64,000 bases of DNA from an uncultured Latescibacterota bacterium (GCA_958295495.1 OY282352.1:4472049-4536048); one strand, 5' to 3'. Shown: positions 33,172 to 40,979, counted from the stretch's first letter. Numbers and translations are program-made. Notes: a model not told the origin generated them from the letters alone.

Positions 33172-35232
33172 ATGTCCGCTCCCAAGTACACCAATCGCCT
33201 CGCCGACGAATCCAGCCCGTACTTGCGCCAGCACGCCCACAATCCCGTCGATTGGTATCCTTGGGGCGAGGAGGCGCTGGCCGCGGCCCGAGCCGCCAAT
33301 CGGCCCATCTTGCTCTCAGTGGGGTATTCGGCCTGTCATTGGTGCCACGTCATGGAGCGGGAATCCTTTGAAGACGAGCAAATCGCCCGGCGCATGAACG
33401 CGCACTTTGTCAACATCAAGGTCGATCGCGAAGAACGGCCCGATGTCGATGAGATTTACATGACGGCCGTGCAGGCCATGACCGGCCAGGGAGGATGGCC
33501 GATGACGGTGTTCCTAACGCCGGATTTGCAGCCTTTTTACGGCGGGACGTACTTCCCCCCCGAAGACCGCCACGGGCGGCCGGGCTTCCCTAGGGTGCTG
33601 CAAGCGATAGCGGATTACTACCGGGAAAATCGCGCCGGCGTCGCCGAAAAAACCGCCGAACTCATGCGCGCGCTCCAGCAACACGCCCAGTTTTTGACGC
33701 CGGGCGGCGTCCCCGGAGAAGAGGTCCTCGACCGAGCCTGTGCCCAGCTCAAATCCACGTACGACCGCCAGTACGGAGGGTTTGGCGGTGCGCCCAAATT
33801 TCCGCCGAGCATGAGCTTGTCCCTGCTGTTGCGTCGCTATGCCAGACGAGGCGACCAACATGCGCTGGAAATCGCCGAGCACACGCTCAAGCGCATGGCT
33901 AGGGGGGGGATGTACGATCAGCTCGGCGGGGGTTTTCACCGCTATTCGGTAGATGAGCGCTGGCTAGTACCCCACTTCGAGAAAATGCTCTACGACAACG
34001 CCTTGCTGGTTTTGACCTACCTCGAAGCCCATCAGGCGACCCAAGACGAGTTCTACCGCGAGGTCGTCGAGCACACTCTCGGCTATGTGCTGCGCGAGAT
34101 GACCCAGCCCGAAGGCGGCTTCTACGCGGCGCAAGACGCGGACAGCGAGGGCGAGGAAGGTCGGTTTTTTACTTGGCTTTTAGAGGAGCTTGAGGCCCTG
34201 TTGGGCGAAGAAGAGGCCGCGCTCTTTGCCCGCTATTACGGCGTGGTGCCCGAGGGCAACTTCGAGCACGGGCGCAATATCTTGCACGTGGAAAACGAGC
34301 TAGAGGGGGTTGCGCGCTTGCTCAAGATCGCGCCAGAGCGGCTGGCGCGAGTGGTAGAGCGCGGGTGCGCGGTGCTGCTTGCGGCGCGGCAACAGCGCGT
34401 TGCACCTGGGCGCGACGACAAAATCCTGACGGCTTGGAACGGGCTGATGATCAGCGCGATGGCCCGCGCCTACGAGGTTATCGGGGCGGATCGCTACCTA
34501 CGAGCGGCTGTCGAGGCGGCCGACTTCATTTTGGAGCGCATGGTCTGCGATGGCCGTCTCCTGCACACCTACAAGGACGGTCGGGCGCGGATTCCGGCCT
34601 ATCAGGACGATTACGCCTGTCTGGTCAACGGCCTGCTAGACCTTTATGAGGCGAGTTTTGAACTGCGCTTCTTTGCCGCCGCCGAGCGCTGGGCTGCCGA
34701 GATGATTGCGCGGTTTTGGGATGAGGAGCACGGGGGATTTTTCTATGCAGGGGCCGAGGCGACCGACTTGATCGTGCGCACCAAGAACCCATTTGACAAT
34801 GCCACGCCCTCGGGCAACTCGCTGGGTGCGTTGGCGCTTTTGCGCTTGGGGGCGATGAAGGGCGATCAGGCGTTGTGGCAGCAGGGCGAGCAAACGCTCG
34901 TCCTCTTTGAGCAGCTATTGCGCCGCGCTCCTTCCGCTGGGGCGCAGATGCTCTGCGCCCTCGACTTCTACTTGGCTAGACCCACGGAGGTTGCCTTGGT
35001 GGGAGATCGAGCCGAGTGCCGTGCTTTTGCGGCCGCGCTGCACCGGCGCTTGGTGCCCAACAAGGTCGTGTTGGCCGCTGGCGTGGGGGCAAGTGAAGCT
35101 GCGGCTGCGTTGCCGTTGCTGGAGGGGAAGTTGGCGGTTGGCGGACGGGCGTACGTGTGCCGCGACGCGACCTGCTCGCGGCCACTAACTACGGCCACAG
35201 ACTTGGTGGAGCAGTTGAAGGCCGCAGAATGA
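33172..35232 (+). CDS. DUF255 thioredoxin-domain protein (YyaL/SPATA20 family)
   Basis: The product is 686 residues, full length for the family. The N-terminal thioredoxin-like domain has a CHWC motif (Cys55, Cys58) in SVGYSACHWCHVMERESFED, then FVNIKVDREERPDVDEIYM and TGQGGWPMTVFLTPD. The rest is an (alpha/alpha)6-barrel resembling N-acylglucosamine epimerases (DDKILTAWNGLMISAMARAY, KNPFDNATPSGNS). The biochemical role is not established. ATG 33172 lies only 9 bases after the end of a MITE, and no Shine-Dalgarno is seen, so insertion has probably replaced the native leader. The end overlaps cysK by ATGA. Confidence 0.88.
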   Translation: MSAPKYTNRLADESSPYLRQHAHNPVDWYPWGEEALAAARAANRPILLSVGYSACHWCHVMERESFEDEQIARRMNAHFVNIKVDREERPDVDEIYMTAVQAMTGQGGWPMTVFLTPDLQPFYGGTYFPPEDRHGRPGFPRVLQAIADYYRENRAGVAEKTAELMRALQQHAQFLTPGGVPGEEVLDRACAQLKSTYDRQYGGFGGAPKFPPSMSLSLLLRRYARRGDQHALEIAEHTLKRMARGGMYDQLGGGFHRYSVDERWLVPHFEKMLYDNALLVLTYLEAHQATQDEFYREVVEHTLGYVLREMTQPEGGFYAAQDADSEGEEGRFFTWLLEELEALLGEEEAALFARYYGVVPEGNFEHGRNILHVENELEGVARLLKIAPERLARVVERGCAVLLAARQQRVAPGRDDKILTAWNGLMISAMARAYEVIGADRYLRAAVEAADFILERMVCDGRLLHTYKDGRARIPAYQDDYACLVNGLLDLYEASFELRFFAAAERWAAEMIARFWDEEHGGFFYAGAEATDLIVRTKNPFDNATPSGNSLGALALLRLGAMKGDQALWQQGEQTLVLFEQLLRRAPSAGAQMLCALDFYLARPTEVALVGDRAECRAFAAALHRRLVPNKVVLAAGVGASEAAAALPLLEGKLAVGGRAYVCRDATCSRPLTTATDLVEQLKAAE

Positions 35233-36182
35233 GCAAGCGCAAGACCGCAGACGACATGTTGCAGTTAGTCGGGGACACGCCCCTCGTGCGCCTCTACCGC
35301 GTCGCGCCCGCCAATGGCAGTCAACTCTACGGCAAACTCGAAGCCCGCAATCCAACCGGCAGCGTCAAAGACCGCATCGGCGTCAGCATGATCCGCGCCG
35401 CCGAGGTAGCCGGCCACCTCAAAAAGGGCATGACCATCGTCGAGCCTACCAGCGGCAATACCGGAATTGCGCTGGCTCTCACCGCGGCCGTACTGGGCTA
35501 CCGGCTGGTGCTGACCATGCCCGAGAGCATGAGCTTGGAGCGGCGGCAAGTTATGGCCAGTTACGGCGCGGAGATTGCGCTGACGCCTGCGGCCGAAGAC
35601 ATGTCTGGGGCCATCCGCAAGGCCGAAGAACTCAAGGCCGCCGATCCCGAGGGCGTGTTTATTCCGCAGCAGTTTGCCAACCCGGCCAACCCAGAAGCCC
35701 ACCGCCGGGCCACGGCCGAGGAGATTCTCGCGGCCACTGGAGGCGAGCTAGACGCCTTTGTCGCCGGGGTGGGGACTGGCGGCACCATAACCGGCGTTGG
35801 GGAGGTGCTCAAGCAGGCTGTGCCGGCCGTGCGCGTAGTAGCGGTTGAGCCTAAACGCTCGCCGGTGCTGTCGGGGGGCGCAGCCGACCTGCACGGCATT
35901 CAGGGGATTGGCGCGGGTTTTGTCCCCGAAGTCCTCGACCGAGAATTGATCGACCAAATCGTGCAGATAGACGACGAGGAGGCTTTTCACTACACCCGCC
36001 GCTTGGCCCGCGAGGAAGGGTTGCTGTTGGGGCCTTCGTCCGGGGCCAATGTGGCGGCCAGTTTACAGGTGGCTGGTGCCCTAGGCCCGGAGGTCCGGCT
36101 GGTGACCATGCTCTGCGATACTGGGTTTCGCTATTTCAGCGTCGATGGGTTTATCGAGTCAGTAGAATCAGCGCAGGAGTAA
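35229..36182 (+). CDS. cysK: Cysteine synthase A (O-acetylserine sulfhydrylase)
   Basis: This 317-residue PLP enzyme makes cysteine from O-acetylserine and sulfide. Lys47 in ARNPTGSVKDRIG is the Schiff-base residue, and EPTSGNTGIALA binds the substrate carboxylate. AGVGTGGTITGVGEVLK is the phosphate loop, and LGPSSGANVAAS is the Ser that binds the pyridine nitrogen. ATG 35229 overlaps the DUF255 gene stop (ATGA) and starts at the family N-terminus. The longer frame to 35157 lies inside the preceding gene. It is followed by a sulfur-transfer operon, consistent with cysteine supply. Confidence 0.92.
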   Translation: MSKRKTADDMLQLVGDTPLVRLYRVAPANGSQLYGKLEARNPTGSVKDRIGVSMIRAAEVAGHLKKGMTIVEPTSGNTGIALALTAAVLGYRLVLTMPESMSLERRQVMASYGAEIALTPAAEDMSGAIRKAEELKAADPEGVFIPQQFANPANPEAHRRATAEEILAATGGELDAFVAGVGTGGTITGVGEVLKQAVPAVRVVAVEPKRSPVLSGGAADLHGIQGIGAGFVPEVLDRELIDQIVQIDDEEAFHYTRRLAREEGLLLGPSSGANVAASLQVAGALGPEVRLVTMLCDTGFRYFSVDGFIESVESAQE

Positions 36183-36300
36183 CATTTTCGTCGCTTGGCG
36201 GGCCGCGCCCGCGCGCATGGTGAGAAAGTAGGTGCCGCTGGCCAGCGCCCGTCCTTGATCATCCTTCCATCCCAATGAGAAAGCCGTGGCTGGGCATGGC
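36168..36300 (-). pseudogene. Remnant of a FlgD/T9SS-like C-terminal domain
   Basis: On the minus strand the frame ending at a stop (36168-36170) reads FSLGWKDDQGRALASGTYFL then MRAGAARQATKMLLLR. This is the usual ending of FlgD-Ig/T9SS-like tails. The tail overlaps the cysK 3' end by 15 bases. Upstream there is no body of a secreted protein, only the MerR promoter region, so the rest has been lost. Confidence 0.45.
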
Positions 36301-36344
36301 GACGAGTAGGCCGCCCTATAGTAATAAGCTGTCTGGTCGGTTCA

Positions 36345-36373
36345 TTGACACTTATGTTCACGTCAAGTACATT
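36345..36373 (+). promoter_or_regulatory. Promoter with MerR-type dyad in the spacer
   Basis: A perfect TTGACA (36345-36350) is followed after 17 bases by TACATT (36368-36373). The half-sites TTGAC (36345-36349) and GTCAA (36362-36366) form an inverted repeat inside and across the -35/-10 spacer, exactly where MerR-family activators bind. It lies 34 bases upstream of the merR start and probably drives merR-iscA-iscS-moeB. Confidence 0.7.
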
Positions 36374-36406
36374 GCTTGCCAGAACTTCGCAGCGAAAGAT
36401 GCCTCC

Positions 36407-36856
36407 ATGCAAATAGGGGATTTGGCCGCCAAGGCCGGGGTCACGCCGCGCACGATTCGCTACTATATCGTCGAGCGAGAGGAACGCACCGCCGGCGGGT
36501 TTCGCCTGTATTCGGAAGCGCAATTGCGCCGCTTGCAAATTGTCCAAAGCCTCAAGGATTTGGGGTTCGAGTTGGAGCATATCCGTGCGTTTTTCAACCT
36601 GAAGCACTGCAACGAGTCGGGGGGCGGCTTGGCGCGCCAGTTCGTCGAGCATCTAGCCGAGCAAGAGTGCCGGATCGACGAGCGCATTCGCCAGTATTCG
36701 CTTATGAAGGAGTGGAATCGGCGGGCCATTGAAATTCTCAGTGGTTGTTTTTGCTATACGGTCAAGGTCGTCGAGCGGGATTGCCACCACTGCGAGGTCC
36801 ATCAGGGGCACGACGAGGTTCCCGTCCTCATCGAATGCGCCATTTACGAGTCTTGA
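36407..36856 (+). CDS. MerR-family transcriptional regulator with Cys cluster
   Basis: This 149-residue MerR regulator has an N-terminal winged helix (MQIGDLAAKAGVTPRTIRYYIVEREERTAGGFRLYSEAQLRRL), a dimerisation helix and an extended C-terminal part rich in Cys. Cys114-F-Cys116 and Cys126-H-H-Cys129 are clustered, and Cys68, Cys88 and Cys144 are elsewhere. Such clusters bind metal or a Fe-S cluster in this family (SoxR has CX2CXCX5C). The arrangement here is different and may be a Zn, thiol or Fe-S sensor. ATG 36407 starts at the HTH; the frame is open 44 codons upstream without support. The gene leads a Fe-S/sulfur operon, so autoregulation by sulfur or Fe-S status is plausible. Confidence 0.78.
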   Translation: MQIGDLAAKAGVTPRTIRYYIVEREERTAGGFRLYSEAQLRRLQIVQSLKDLGFELEHIRAFFNLKHCNESGGGLARQFVEHLAEQECRIDERIRQYSLMKEWNRRAIEILSGCFCYTVKVVERDCHHCEVHQGHDEVPVLIECAIYES

Positions 36857-36868
36857 GGGGATGTAATT

Positions 36869-37192
36869 ATGGTAACTATAACGGAAGCTGCGGCCGAGAA
36901 GATCAAGGACTTGCTCGGCGAACAGGGCAACGAGGGGCACGGGCTGCGCATGGGCGTGATGGGCGGGGGATGTTCGGGGTTCCAGTACAAGCTGGATTTT
37001 GAGGAAAGTGCCGGCGACATGGACCACATCTTTGAGATCGCCGGCGTCAAAATTTTCATCGACATGAAGAGCAGCCTCTACCTCAGCGGCGTGACGCTCG
37101 ACTACCACGACGGGCTGATGGGGGCGGGCTTTAAGATCGAAAATCCCAATGCCCGCACCACCTGCGGATGCGGTGAGTCCTTCAGCGCGTAA
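36869..37192 (+). CDS. iscA: Iron-sulfur cluster assembly A-type protein (IscA/ErpA/HesB)
   Basis: This 107-residue A-type carrier receives and delivers Fe-S clusters. The three invariant Cys are present: Cys35 in GGGCSGFQY and Cys99, Cys101 in TTCGCGESF. The fold marks VTITEAAAEKIKDLL and VKIFIDMKSSLYLSGVTLDY are also typical. It starts 12 bases after merR with GAGGGGA. No iscU or fdx is in the window, so it could also be called erpA or sufA. The neighbouring cysteine desulfurase and MerR regulator support a Fe-S or sulfur-relay role. Confidence 0.9.
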   Translation: MVTITEAAAEKIKDLLGEQGNEGHGLRMGVMGGGCSGFQYKLDFEESAGDMDHIFEIAGVKIFIDMKSSLYLSGVTLDYHDGLMGAGFKIENPNARTTCGCGESFSA

Positions 37193-37202
37193 GCGAGGGG
37201 TC

Positions 37203-38372
37203 GTGCAAGTTCCAGTCTATATGGACAACATGGCCACCACGCCGGTTGACCCGCGCGTCTTGGCGGACATGTTGCCGTACTTCGGCACGCACTTCGGCAA
37301 TGCGGCCAGCAAGACCCACGCCTTTGGTTGGGCCGCCGCCGACGCGGTCGAGAGGGCGCGGGAAGAGGTCGCCCGGCTGATCGGCGCGCGCGCGCAGGAG
37401 ATCGTCTTTGCGGCTGGAGCTACGGAGGCCAACAATTTGGCCATAAAAGGCGCGGTCCAAGCGGCCCCCGGGGCGCACATCGTCACCTGTGCCATTGAGC
37501 ACAAAGCCGTCTTGGAGTGTTGCCACACCTTGGAAAAGCAAGGGGTGGAGGTTACTTATTTGCCCGTGGACCGCTGCGGCCAAATCGACCTCGACCAGCT
37601 TGCGGCGGCAATCACTCCGCGGACGGTTCTCATCTCGCTCATGGCCGCCAACAACGAGATTGGGGTCTTGCAGCCGTTGGCGGCGATTGGGCGGCTGGCC
37701 CGCGAGCGCGGCGTCTTGTGGCACTGCGACGCCGCGCAAGCCATCGGCAAGGTGCCGCTCAATGTGGAAGCGCTCGGCATTGACCTGCTCTCGGCCTCCG
37801 GCCACAAGCTCTATGCTCCCAAGGGCGTCGGCTTCCTCTACGTGTGCTCGCGCAAGCCGCGCGTGCGCTTGCAGGCCCAAGTCGAGGGCGGCGGGCAGGA
37901 GCGCGGCCTGCGCGGCGGCACCCTCAATGTACCGGGGATTGTCGGTTTAGGGCGCGCCTGTCAGTTGGGGCGCGAGGAGATGCCGGCGGAAGCGGCGCGG
38001 CTGGTACAGATGCGCCGGCGGCTATGCGCCGGGCTAGAGGCCGCGCTCGGTCCCTTGGTCGTCAACGGCCATGCGGACGAGCGCGTACCGGGCAACCTCA
38101 ACGTGAGCTTCCCCGGGGTTGACGGAACCGAACTGCTGTTGGGATTGCGCGAAATCGCGCTGTCTTCGGGCGCGGCCTGTTCATCGCAGACGAGCGCACC
38201 CTCACACGTCCTCAGAGCCATCGGCGCGAGCGACGATTTGGCGCGGGCTTCCCTGCGCTTTGGGTTGGGGCGTTTTAATACTATGGCAGAAGTGGAGTTT
38301 GCCATTGACCGTACAGCCGCGCAGGTTGCGCGCTTGCGCGCTTGTGCATTAGCAATCGAGGAGAAGGTATGA
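37203..38372 (+). CDS. iscS: Cysteine desulfurase (IscS/NifS family)
   Basis: This PLP enzyme of 389 residues removes sulfur from cysteine as an enzyme persulfide. The N-terminus reads VYMDNMATTPVDPRVLADMLPYF. PLP-binding segments are AGATEANNLAIKG, HKAVLECCHTL and the Lys in SASGHKLYAPKGVGF. The catalytic Cys is in ALSSGAACSSQ, on the mobile loop. The frame is open to 37149, but GTG 37203 has a GAGGGG site at good spacing and is chosen; ATG 37222-type starts are out of frame. It sits between iscA and the rhodanese-MoeB gene, overlapping the latter by ATGA. Confidence 0.92.
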   Translation: MQVPVYMDNMATTPVDPRVLADMLPYFGTHFGNAASKTHAFGWAAADAVERAREEVARLIGARAQEIVFAAGATEANNLAIKGAVQAAPGAHIVTCAIEHKAVLECCHTLEKQGVEVTYLPVDRCGQIDLDQLAAAITPRTVLISLMAANNEIGVLQPLAAIGRLARERGVLWHCDAAQAIGKVPLNVEALGIDLLSASGHKLYAPKGVGFLYVCSRKPRVRLQAQVEGGGQERGLRGGTLNVPGIVGLGRACQLGREEMPAEAARLVQMRRRLCAGLEAALGPLVVNGHADERVPGNLNVSFPGVDGTELLLGLREIALSSGAACSSQTSAPSHVLRAIGASDDLARASLRFGLGRFNTMAEVEFAIDRTAAQVARLRACALAIEEKV

Positions 38373-39556
38373 CTGTTACATCCAATCAGCTACTAGAAAG
38401 CGTGAAGGCCGAAATCGCCGAAGTGACTCCGGCTGAGGTCCAAGCGGCCCGCCAAGCCGGCCGGTCGGTTCACCTCGTGGATGTGCGCGAGCGGGAAGAG
38501 GTTATGGACGGCTATATTCCTGGAGCCGAGTTGATTCCACGCGGTTTTTTGGAGCTCAACGTCGAAGAAGACGTGACCGTAGATCGCGACGCGGAAATCG
38601 TGCTCTATTGCGCCGGGGGCAACCGCTCGGCCTTGGCGGCACGCGACTTGGCCTTTATGGGCTACACCAATGCCAAGTCCATGATCGGCGGCTTCAAAGG
38701 CTGGAAGGACGCCGGCTATGCCATCGAGCAGGGCGGCTTGCTCTCCGAAGAGGACTTGCAGCGCTACGCCCGGCACCTCATCCTGCCCGAGGTTGGGGAG
38801 CAGGGGCAGCAGCAGTTGCTCAAGGGGCGGGTGTTGCTGGTGGGGGCGGGCGGCTTGGGTTGCCCGACGGCCCTGTACTTGGCCGCGGCCGGCGTCGGCA
38901 AAATCGGCTTGGTAGATGCCGATGTCGTCGATAAGAGCAACTTGCAGCGGCAAGTGCTTTTTGGCGAGTCGGATCTCGGCCGGCCCAAGGTCGAGGCCGC
39001 CCGCGACCGCTTGCTCGACATCAATCCCGGCATCGAGATACACGCGCACTACGAGCTGCTGACTTCGCACAACATCTTCGCGGTCATGGACGGCTACGAC
39101 ATCGTGGTCAATGGCTGCGACAACTTCCCGACCCGCTATTTGGTCAACGACGCGGCCGTAATGCAGAAAAAGCCCGTGGTTGACGGCAGCATTTTTCGCT
39201 TTGAGGGCCAAGCCACCGTGTACGTGCCCGGGGACGGCCCGTGCTATCGCTGCCTCTATCCCGAACCGCCGCCGCCCGGGGAGGTGCCAAGCTGCGCCGA
39301 GGGCGGGGTCTTAGGGGTCTTGCCCGGCATCATCGGATTAGTGCAGGCTACCGAGGTCGTCAAGCTGCTGTTGGGACAGGGCACCTCCTTGGTCGGGAGG
39401 GTGGTGCTCTACGACGCAATGGAGATGAAATTCCGCGAACTCAAGCTCCGGCGCGATAGCCAGTGCCCGGTGTGTGGCGACAGCCCGACCGTCACCGAGT
39501 TGATTGACTACGAGCAGTTTTGCGGCCTGCCCTCGCACAGCGAGGCCGCAGGTTGA
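38369..39556 (+). CDS. moeB: MoeB/ThiF-type adenylyltransferase with N-terminal rhodanese domain
   Basis: The product is 395 residues. The N-terminal rhodanese domain (residues 20 to about 115) has the active-site Cys81 in LYCAGGNRSALAA and VRERE/ PGAELIPRG marks. The C-terminal 270 residues are an E1-like ThiF/MoeB enzyme: RYARHLILPEVGEQGQQQL, VLLVGAGGLGCPTALYLAAAG (ATP site) and DADVVDKSNLQRQVLF. Zinc-ligand Cys pairs lie in CYRCLYP and CPVCGDS. The enzyme would adenylate a ubiquitin-like sulfur carrier and hand it sulfur from IscS. In MOCS3/MoeZ the rhodanese is C-terminal, so the order is reversed. ATG 38369 overlaps iscS. Confidence 0.9.
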   Translation: MTVTSNQLLESVKAEIAEVTPAEVQAARQAGRSVHLVDVREREEVMDGYIPGAELIPRGFLELNVEEDVTVDRDAEIVLYCAGGNRSALAARDLAFMGYTNAKSMIGGFKGWKDAGYAIEQGGLLSEEDLQRYARHLILPEVGEQGQQQLLKGRVLLVGAGGLGCPTALYLAAAGVGKIGLVDADVVDKSNLQRQVLFGESDLGRPKVEAARDRLLDINPGIEIHAHYELLTSHNIFAVMDGYDIVVNGCDNFPTRYLVNDAAVMQKKPVVDGSIFRFEGQATVYVPGDGPCYRCLYPEPPPPGEVPSCAEGGVLGVLPGIIGLVQATEVVKLLLGQGTSLVGRVVLYDAMEMKFRELKLRRDSQCPVCGDSPTVTELIDYEQFCGLPSHSEAAG

Positions 39557-39589
39557 GCTCGATTCGCAGATTCGCAGTGTGGTTTATAC

Positions 39590-39623
39590 GGCGCTCCCTC
39601 GCACCTGGGGGAGCGCCTTTTCT
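39590..39623 (+). terminator. Rho-independent terminator of the isc-moeB operon
   Basis: A perfect 9-base stem GGCGCTCCC/GGGAGCGCC (39590-39598, 39609-39617) with a 10-base loop is followed by TTTTCTTT. It lies 34 bases after the moeB stop. Confidence 0.9.
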
Positions 39624-39637
39624 TTGGGGAAAATCTG

Positions 39638-40240
39638 ATGGAGCAGGCCGGGGCGAATTTTTTGGCGTTACCGGATAACCCAGACCAAGATCCGGCGTTG
39701 GATTGGCGGGAAGTTTTTGGCAACGACCAGCCGGTGGAAGTCGAAATCGGCATTGGCAAGGGGCGCTTTATCATCGACGCGGCTAGCCGCCAGCCGGCCG
39801 TGAATTTCGTCGGGGTCGAATGGGCGGCCAAATACTTGCGCATTGCCCGCCAGCGCGCCGTGCGCCGCAATCTCGGCAACGTGCGGTTTGTACACGTAGA
39901 TGCGCGGGAATTCGTCGAGTTCTTCGTGGCTGCTACATCGGTGCGGGCCTATCACATCTACTTCCCCGATCCTTGGCCCAAGAAACGGCATCACAAGCGG
40001 CGACTGTTTAACGAGGAATTTCTGCGCGAAGTGGAGCGCACGTTGTGCGTGGGCGGGAAGTTGTGGCTAGCCACGGATTACGCCGACTATTTCGACGTCA
40101 TGCTCGCCGCGCTGGAAACCAGCTCGTGCTTGGTGGAGGTGGATGTCGAGTGGTTGGGGGCACGGACGAATTACGAAGACAAATTCCTCGCACAGGGTAA
40201 GCCGATCTACCGCCGGGTCCTGAAGAAGATTCCGGCGTAA
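39638..40240 (+). CDS. trmB: tRNA (guanine-N7-)-methyltransferase
   Basis: TrmB methylates G46 in the tRNA variable loop using SAM. The 200-residue product shows the SAM site VEVEIGIGKGRFIIDAASRQP, then NFVGVEWAAKYLRIARQRA. The diagnostic IYFPDPWPKKRHHKRRLFNEEFL follows, then GGKLWLATDYADYFDVML. ATG 39638 follows GGGGAAA and lies only 14 bases after the previous terminator's T-run, so its own promoter must overlap moeB or the terminator must leak. Confidence 0.94.
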   Translation: MEQAGANFLALPDNPDQDPALDWREVFGNDQPVEVEIGIGKGRFIIDAASRQPAVNFVGVEWAAKYLRIARQRAVRRNLGNVRFVHVDAREFVEFFVAATSVRAYHIYFPDPWPKKRHHKRRLFNEEFLREVERTLCVGGKLWLATDYADYFDVMLAALETSSCLVEVDVEWLGARTNYEDKFLAQGKPIYRRVLKKIPA

Positions 40241-40260
40241 AGATACCCGCCGAGCACACA

Positions 40261-40300
40261 AAAAGGGGTTGGCCATCGTATGGTCCAACCCCTTTTCTCT
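40261..40300 (+). terminator. Rho-independent terminator after trmB
   Basis: A perfect 12-base stem AAAAGGGGTTGG/CCAACCCCTTTT (40261-40272, 40285-40296) encloses a loop with a further CCAT/ATGG pairing. The T-rich 3' side of the stem plus TCTCT gives the U tract. The A-tract on the 5' side makes it potentially bidirectional. Confidence 0.9.
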
Positions 40301-40352
40301 GTCAAGATGACAGTAGAGGCAATAATTAAAGAGAGCGGGCAGTTGCTGGCTT

Positions 40353-40390
40353 GCACACAGATTTGTGTATATATGCACACAATTTTGTGT
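40353..40390. promoter_or_regulatory. Twin palindromic operators upstream of the dcw cluster
   Basis: GCACACAGATTTGTGT (40353-40368) and GCACACAATTTTGTGT (40375-40390) are near-identical palindromes with ACACA/TGTGT arms. They are centred 22 bases apart, two helical turns, so both face the same side of DNA. They lie about 50 bases upstream of the mraZ -35. They recall NrdR boxes (ACAC...GTGT) in sequence, but the box length and the spacing differ. The regulator is unknown. Confidence 0.6.
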
Positions 40391-40442
40391 AATCAGCCTT
40401 TGAAATGGCTGTATCTCCCTGAAAAATATGGGAAAAATGTGC

Positions 40443-40470
40443 TTGACAGCCCCGTTGATATAGGTGTATT
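40443..40470 (+). promoter_or_regulatory. mraZ promoter
   Basis: TTGACA (40443-40448), a 16-base spacer and TGTATT (40465-40470) form a sigma70-like promoter. It is followed at once by the MraZ boxes, so MraZ binding would block initiation or early elongation. Confidence 0.6.
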
Positions 40471-40479
40471 TTGGGGCGT

Positions 40480-40507
40480 GGTGGAAAGTGGTGGAAAGTG
40501 GTGGAAC
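40480..40507 (+). promoter_or_regulatory. MraZ-binding boxes (three direct repeats)
   Basis: Three 10-base direct repeats of the form TGGTGGAAAG lie in tandem (units at about 40480, 40490 and 40500, the last ending GGAAC). This is the GTGG(A/T)-type repeat that MraZ recognises in its own promoter in several bacteria. It supports autoregulation of the dcw cluster. Confidence 0.85.
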
Positions 40508-40535
40508 GGAAATTTTCGCTTGAGGCGGGCATTAA

Positions 40536-40979
40536 ATGGCACTCCTTGTGGGCAGACACGAAGTGCCCGTCGACGACAAAGGCCGAATTTTCGTGCCTGC
40601 CGAGTTCCGCAAGAAGTTGCCGCCGGAAGCCGACGACACCTTGGTGGTGGTGCGGGGGAGTGAGGGCTGCCTAGCGGCCTATTCCCGGCCCGCATGGGAA
40701 AATAAAGCCGAAGAGATGTTGTCGCGCCTGCCGCGATCCAAACCCGAGGGGCGAGCCATAATTCGCTCCATGGTTTCTCACGCGGCCGAAGTGAAGCTGG
40801 ACCGTCAGGGGCGGGCGGGCATTCCGCGCAAGCTCTTGGCCTTGGCGGGCATTACCGATCAGATGGTCATCATCGGCGTGTTGGACAAGTTGGAATTTTG
40901 GAGTCCAGAAAACAGCGAGGAATTCCCGCCGCTGGAAGAGCTCGCCGAAAAACTTACCGACTTTAACATAGATCTATAA
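40536..40979 (+). CDS. mraZ: Transcriptional regulator MraZ
   Basis: The 147-residue protein carries two SpoVT-AbrB-type half-domains. The first is GRHEVPVDDKGRIFVPAEFR and the second is EVKLDRQGRAGIPRKLLALAG. MraZ forms large rings and binds the repeats upstream of its own gene to control the division and cell wall cluster. Start ATG 40536 was chosen at the family N-terminus (MALLVGRHEVPVDDKG); a Shine-Dalgarno is weak (GAGGCG). It is the first gene of the dcw cluster, as in most bacteria. Confidence 0.93.
   Translation: MALLVGRHEVPVDDKGRIFVPAEFRKKLPPEADDTLVVVRGSEGCLAAYSRPAWENKAEEMLSRLPRSKPEGRAIIRSMVSHAAEVKLDRQGRAGIPRKLLALAGITDQMVIIGVLDKLEFWSPENSEEFPPLEELAEKLTDFNIDL

Noticed and set aside
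40353..40390. Calling the twin palindromes NrdR boxes
   Set aside because: The palindromes are shorter than the NrdR box, and their 22-base centre spacing differs from the 31-32 usually found. No ribonucleotide reductase gene is nearby.
40480..40507. Short tandem repeat considered as a CRISPR-like or satellite array
   Set aside because: The TGGTGGAAAG repeats match known MraZ boxes by sequence and position. No CRISPR array or cas gene was seen anywhere in the window.
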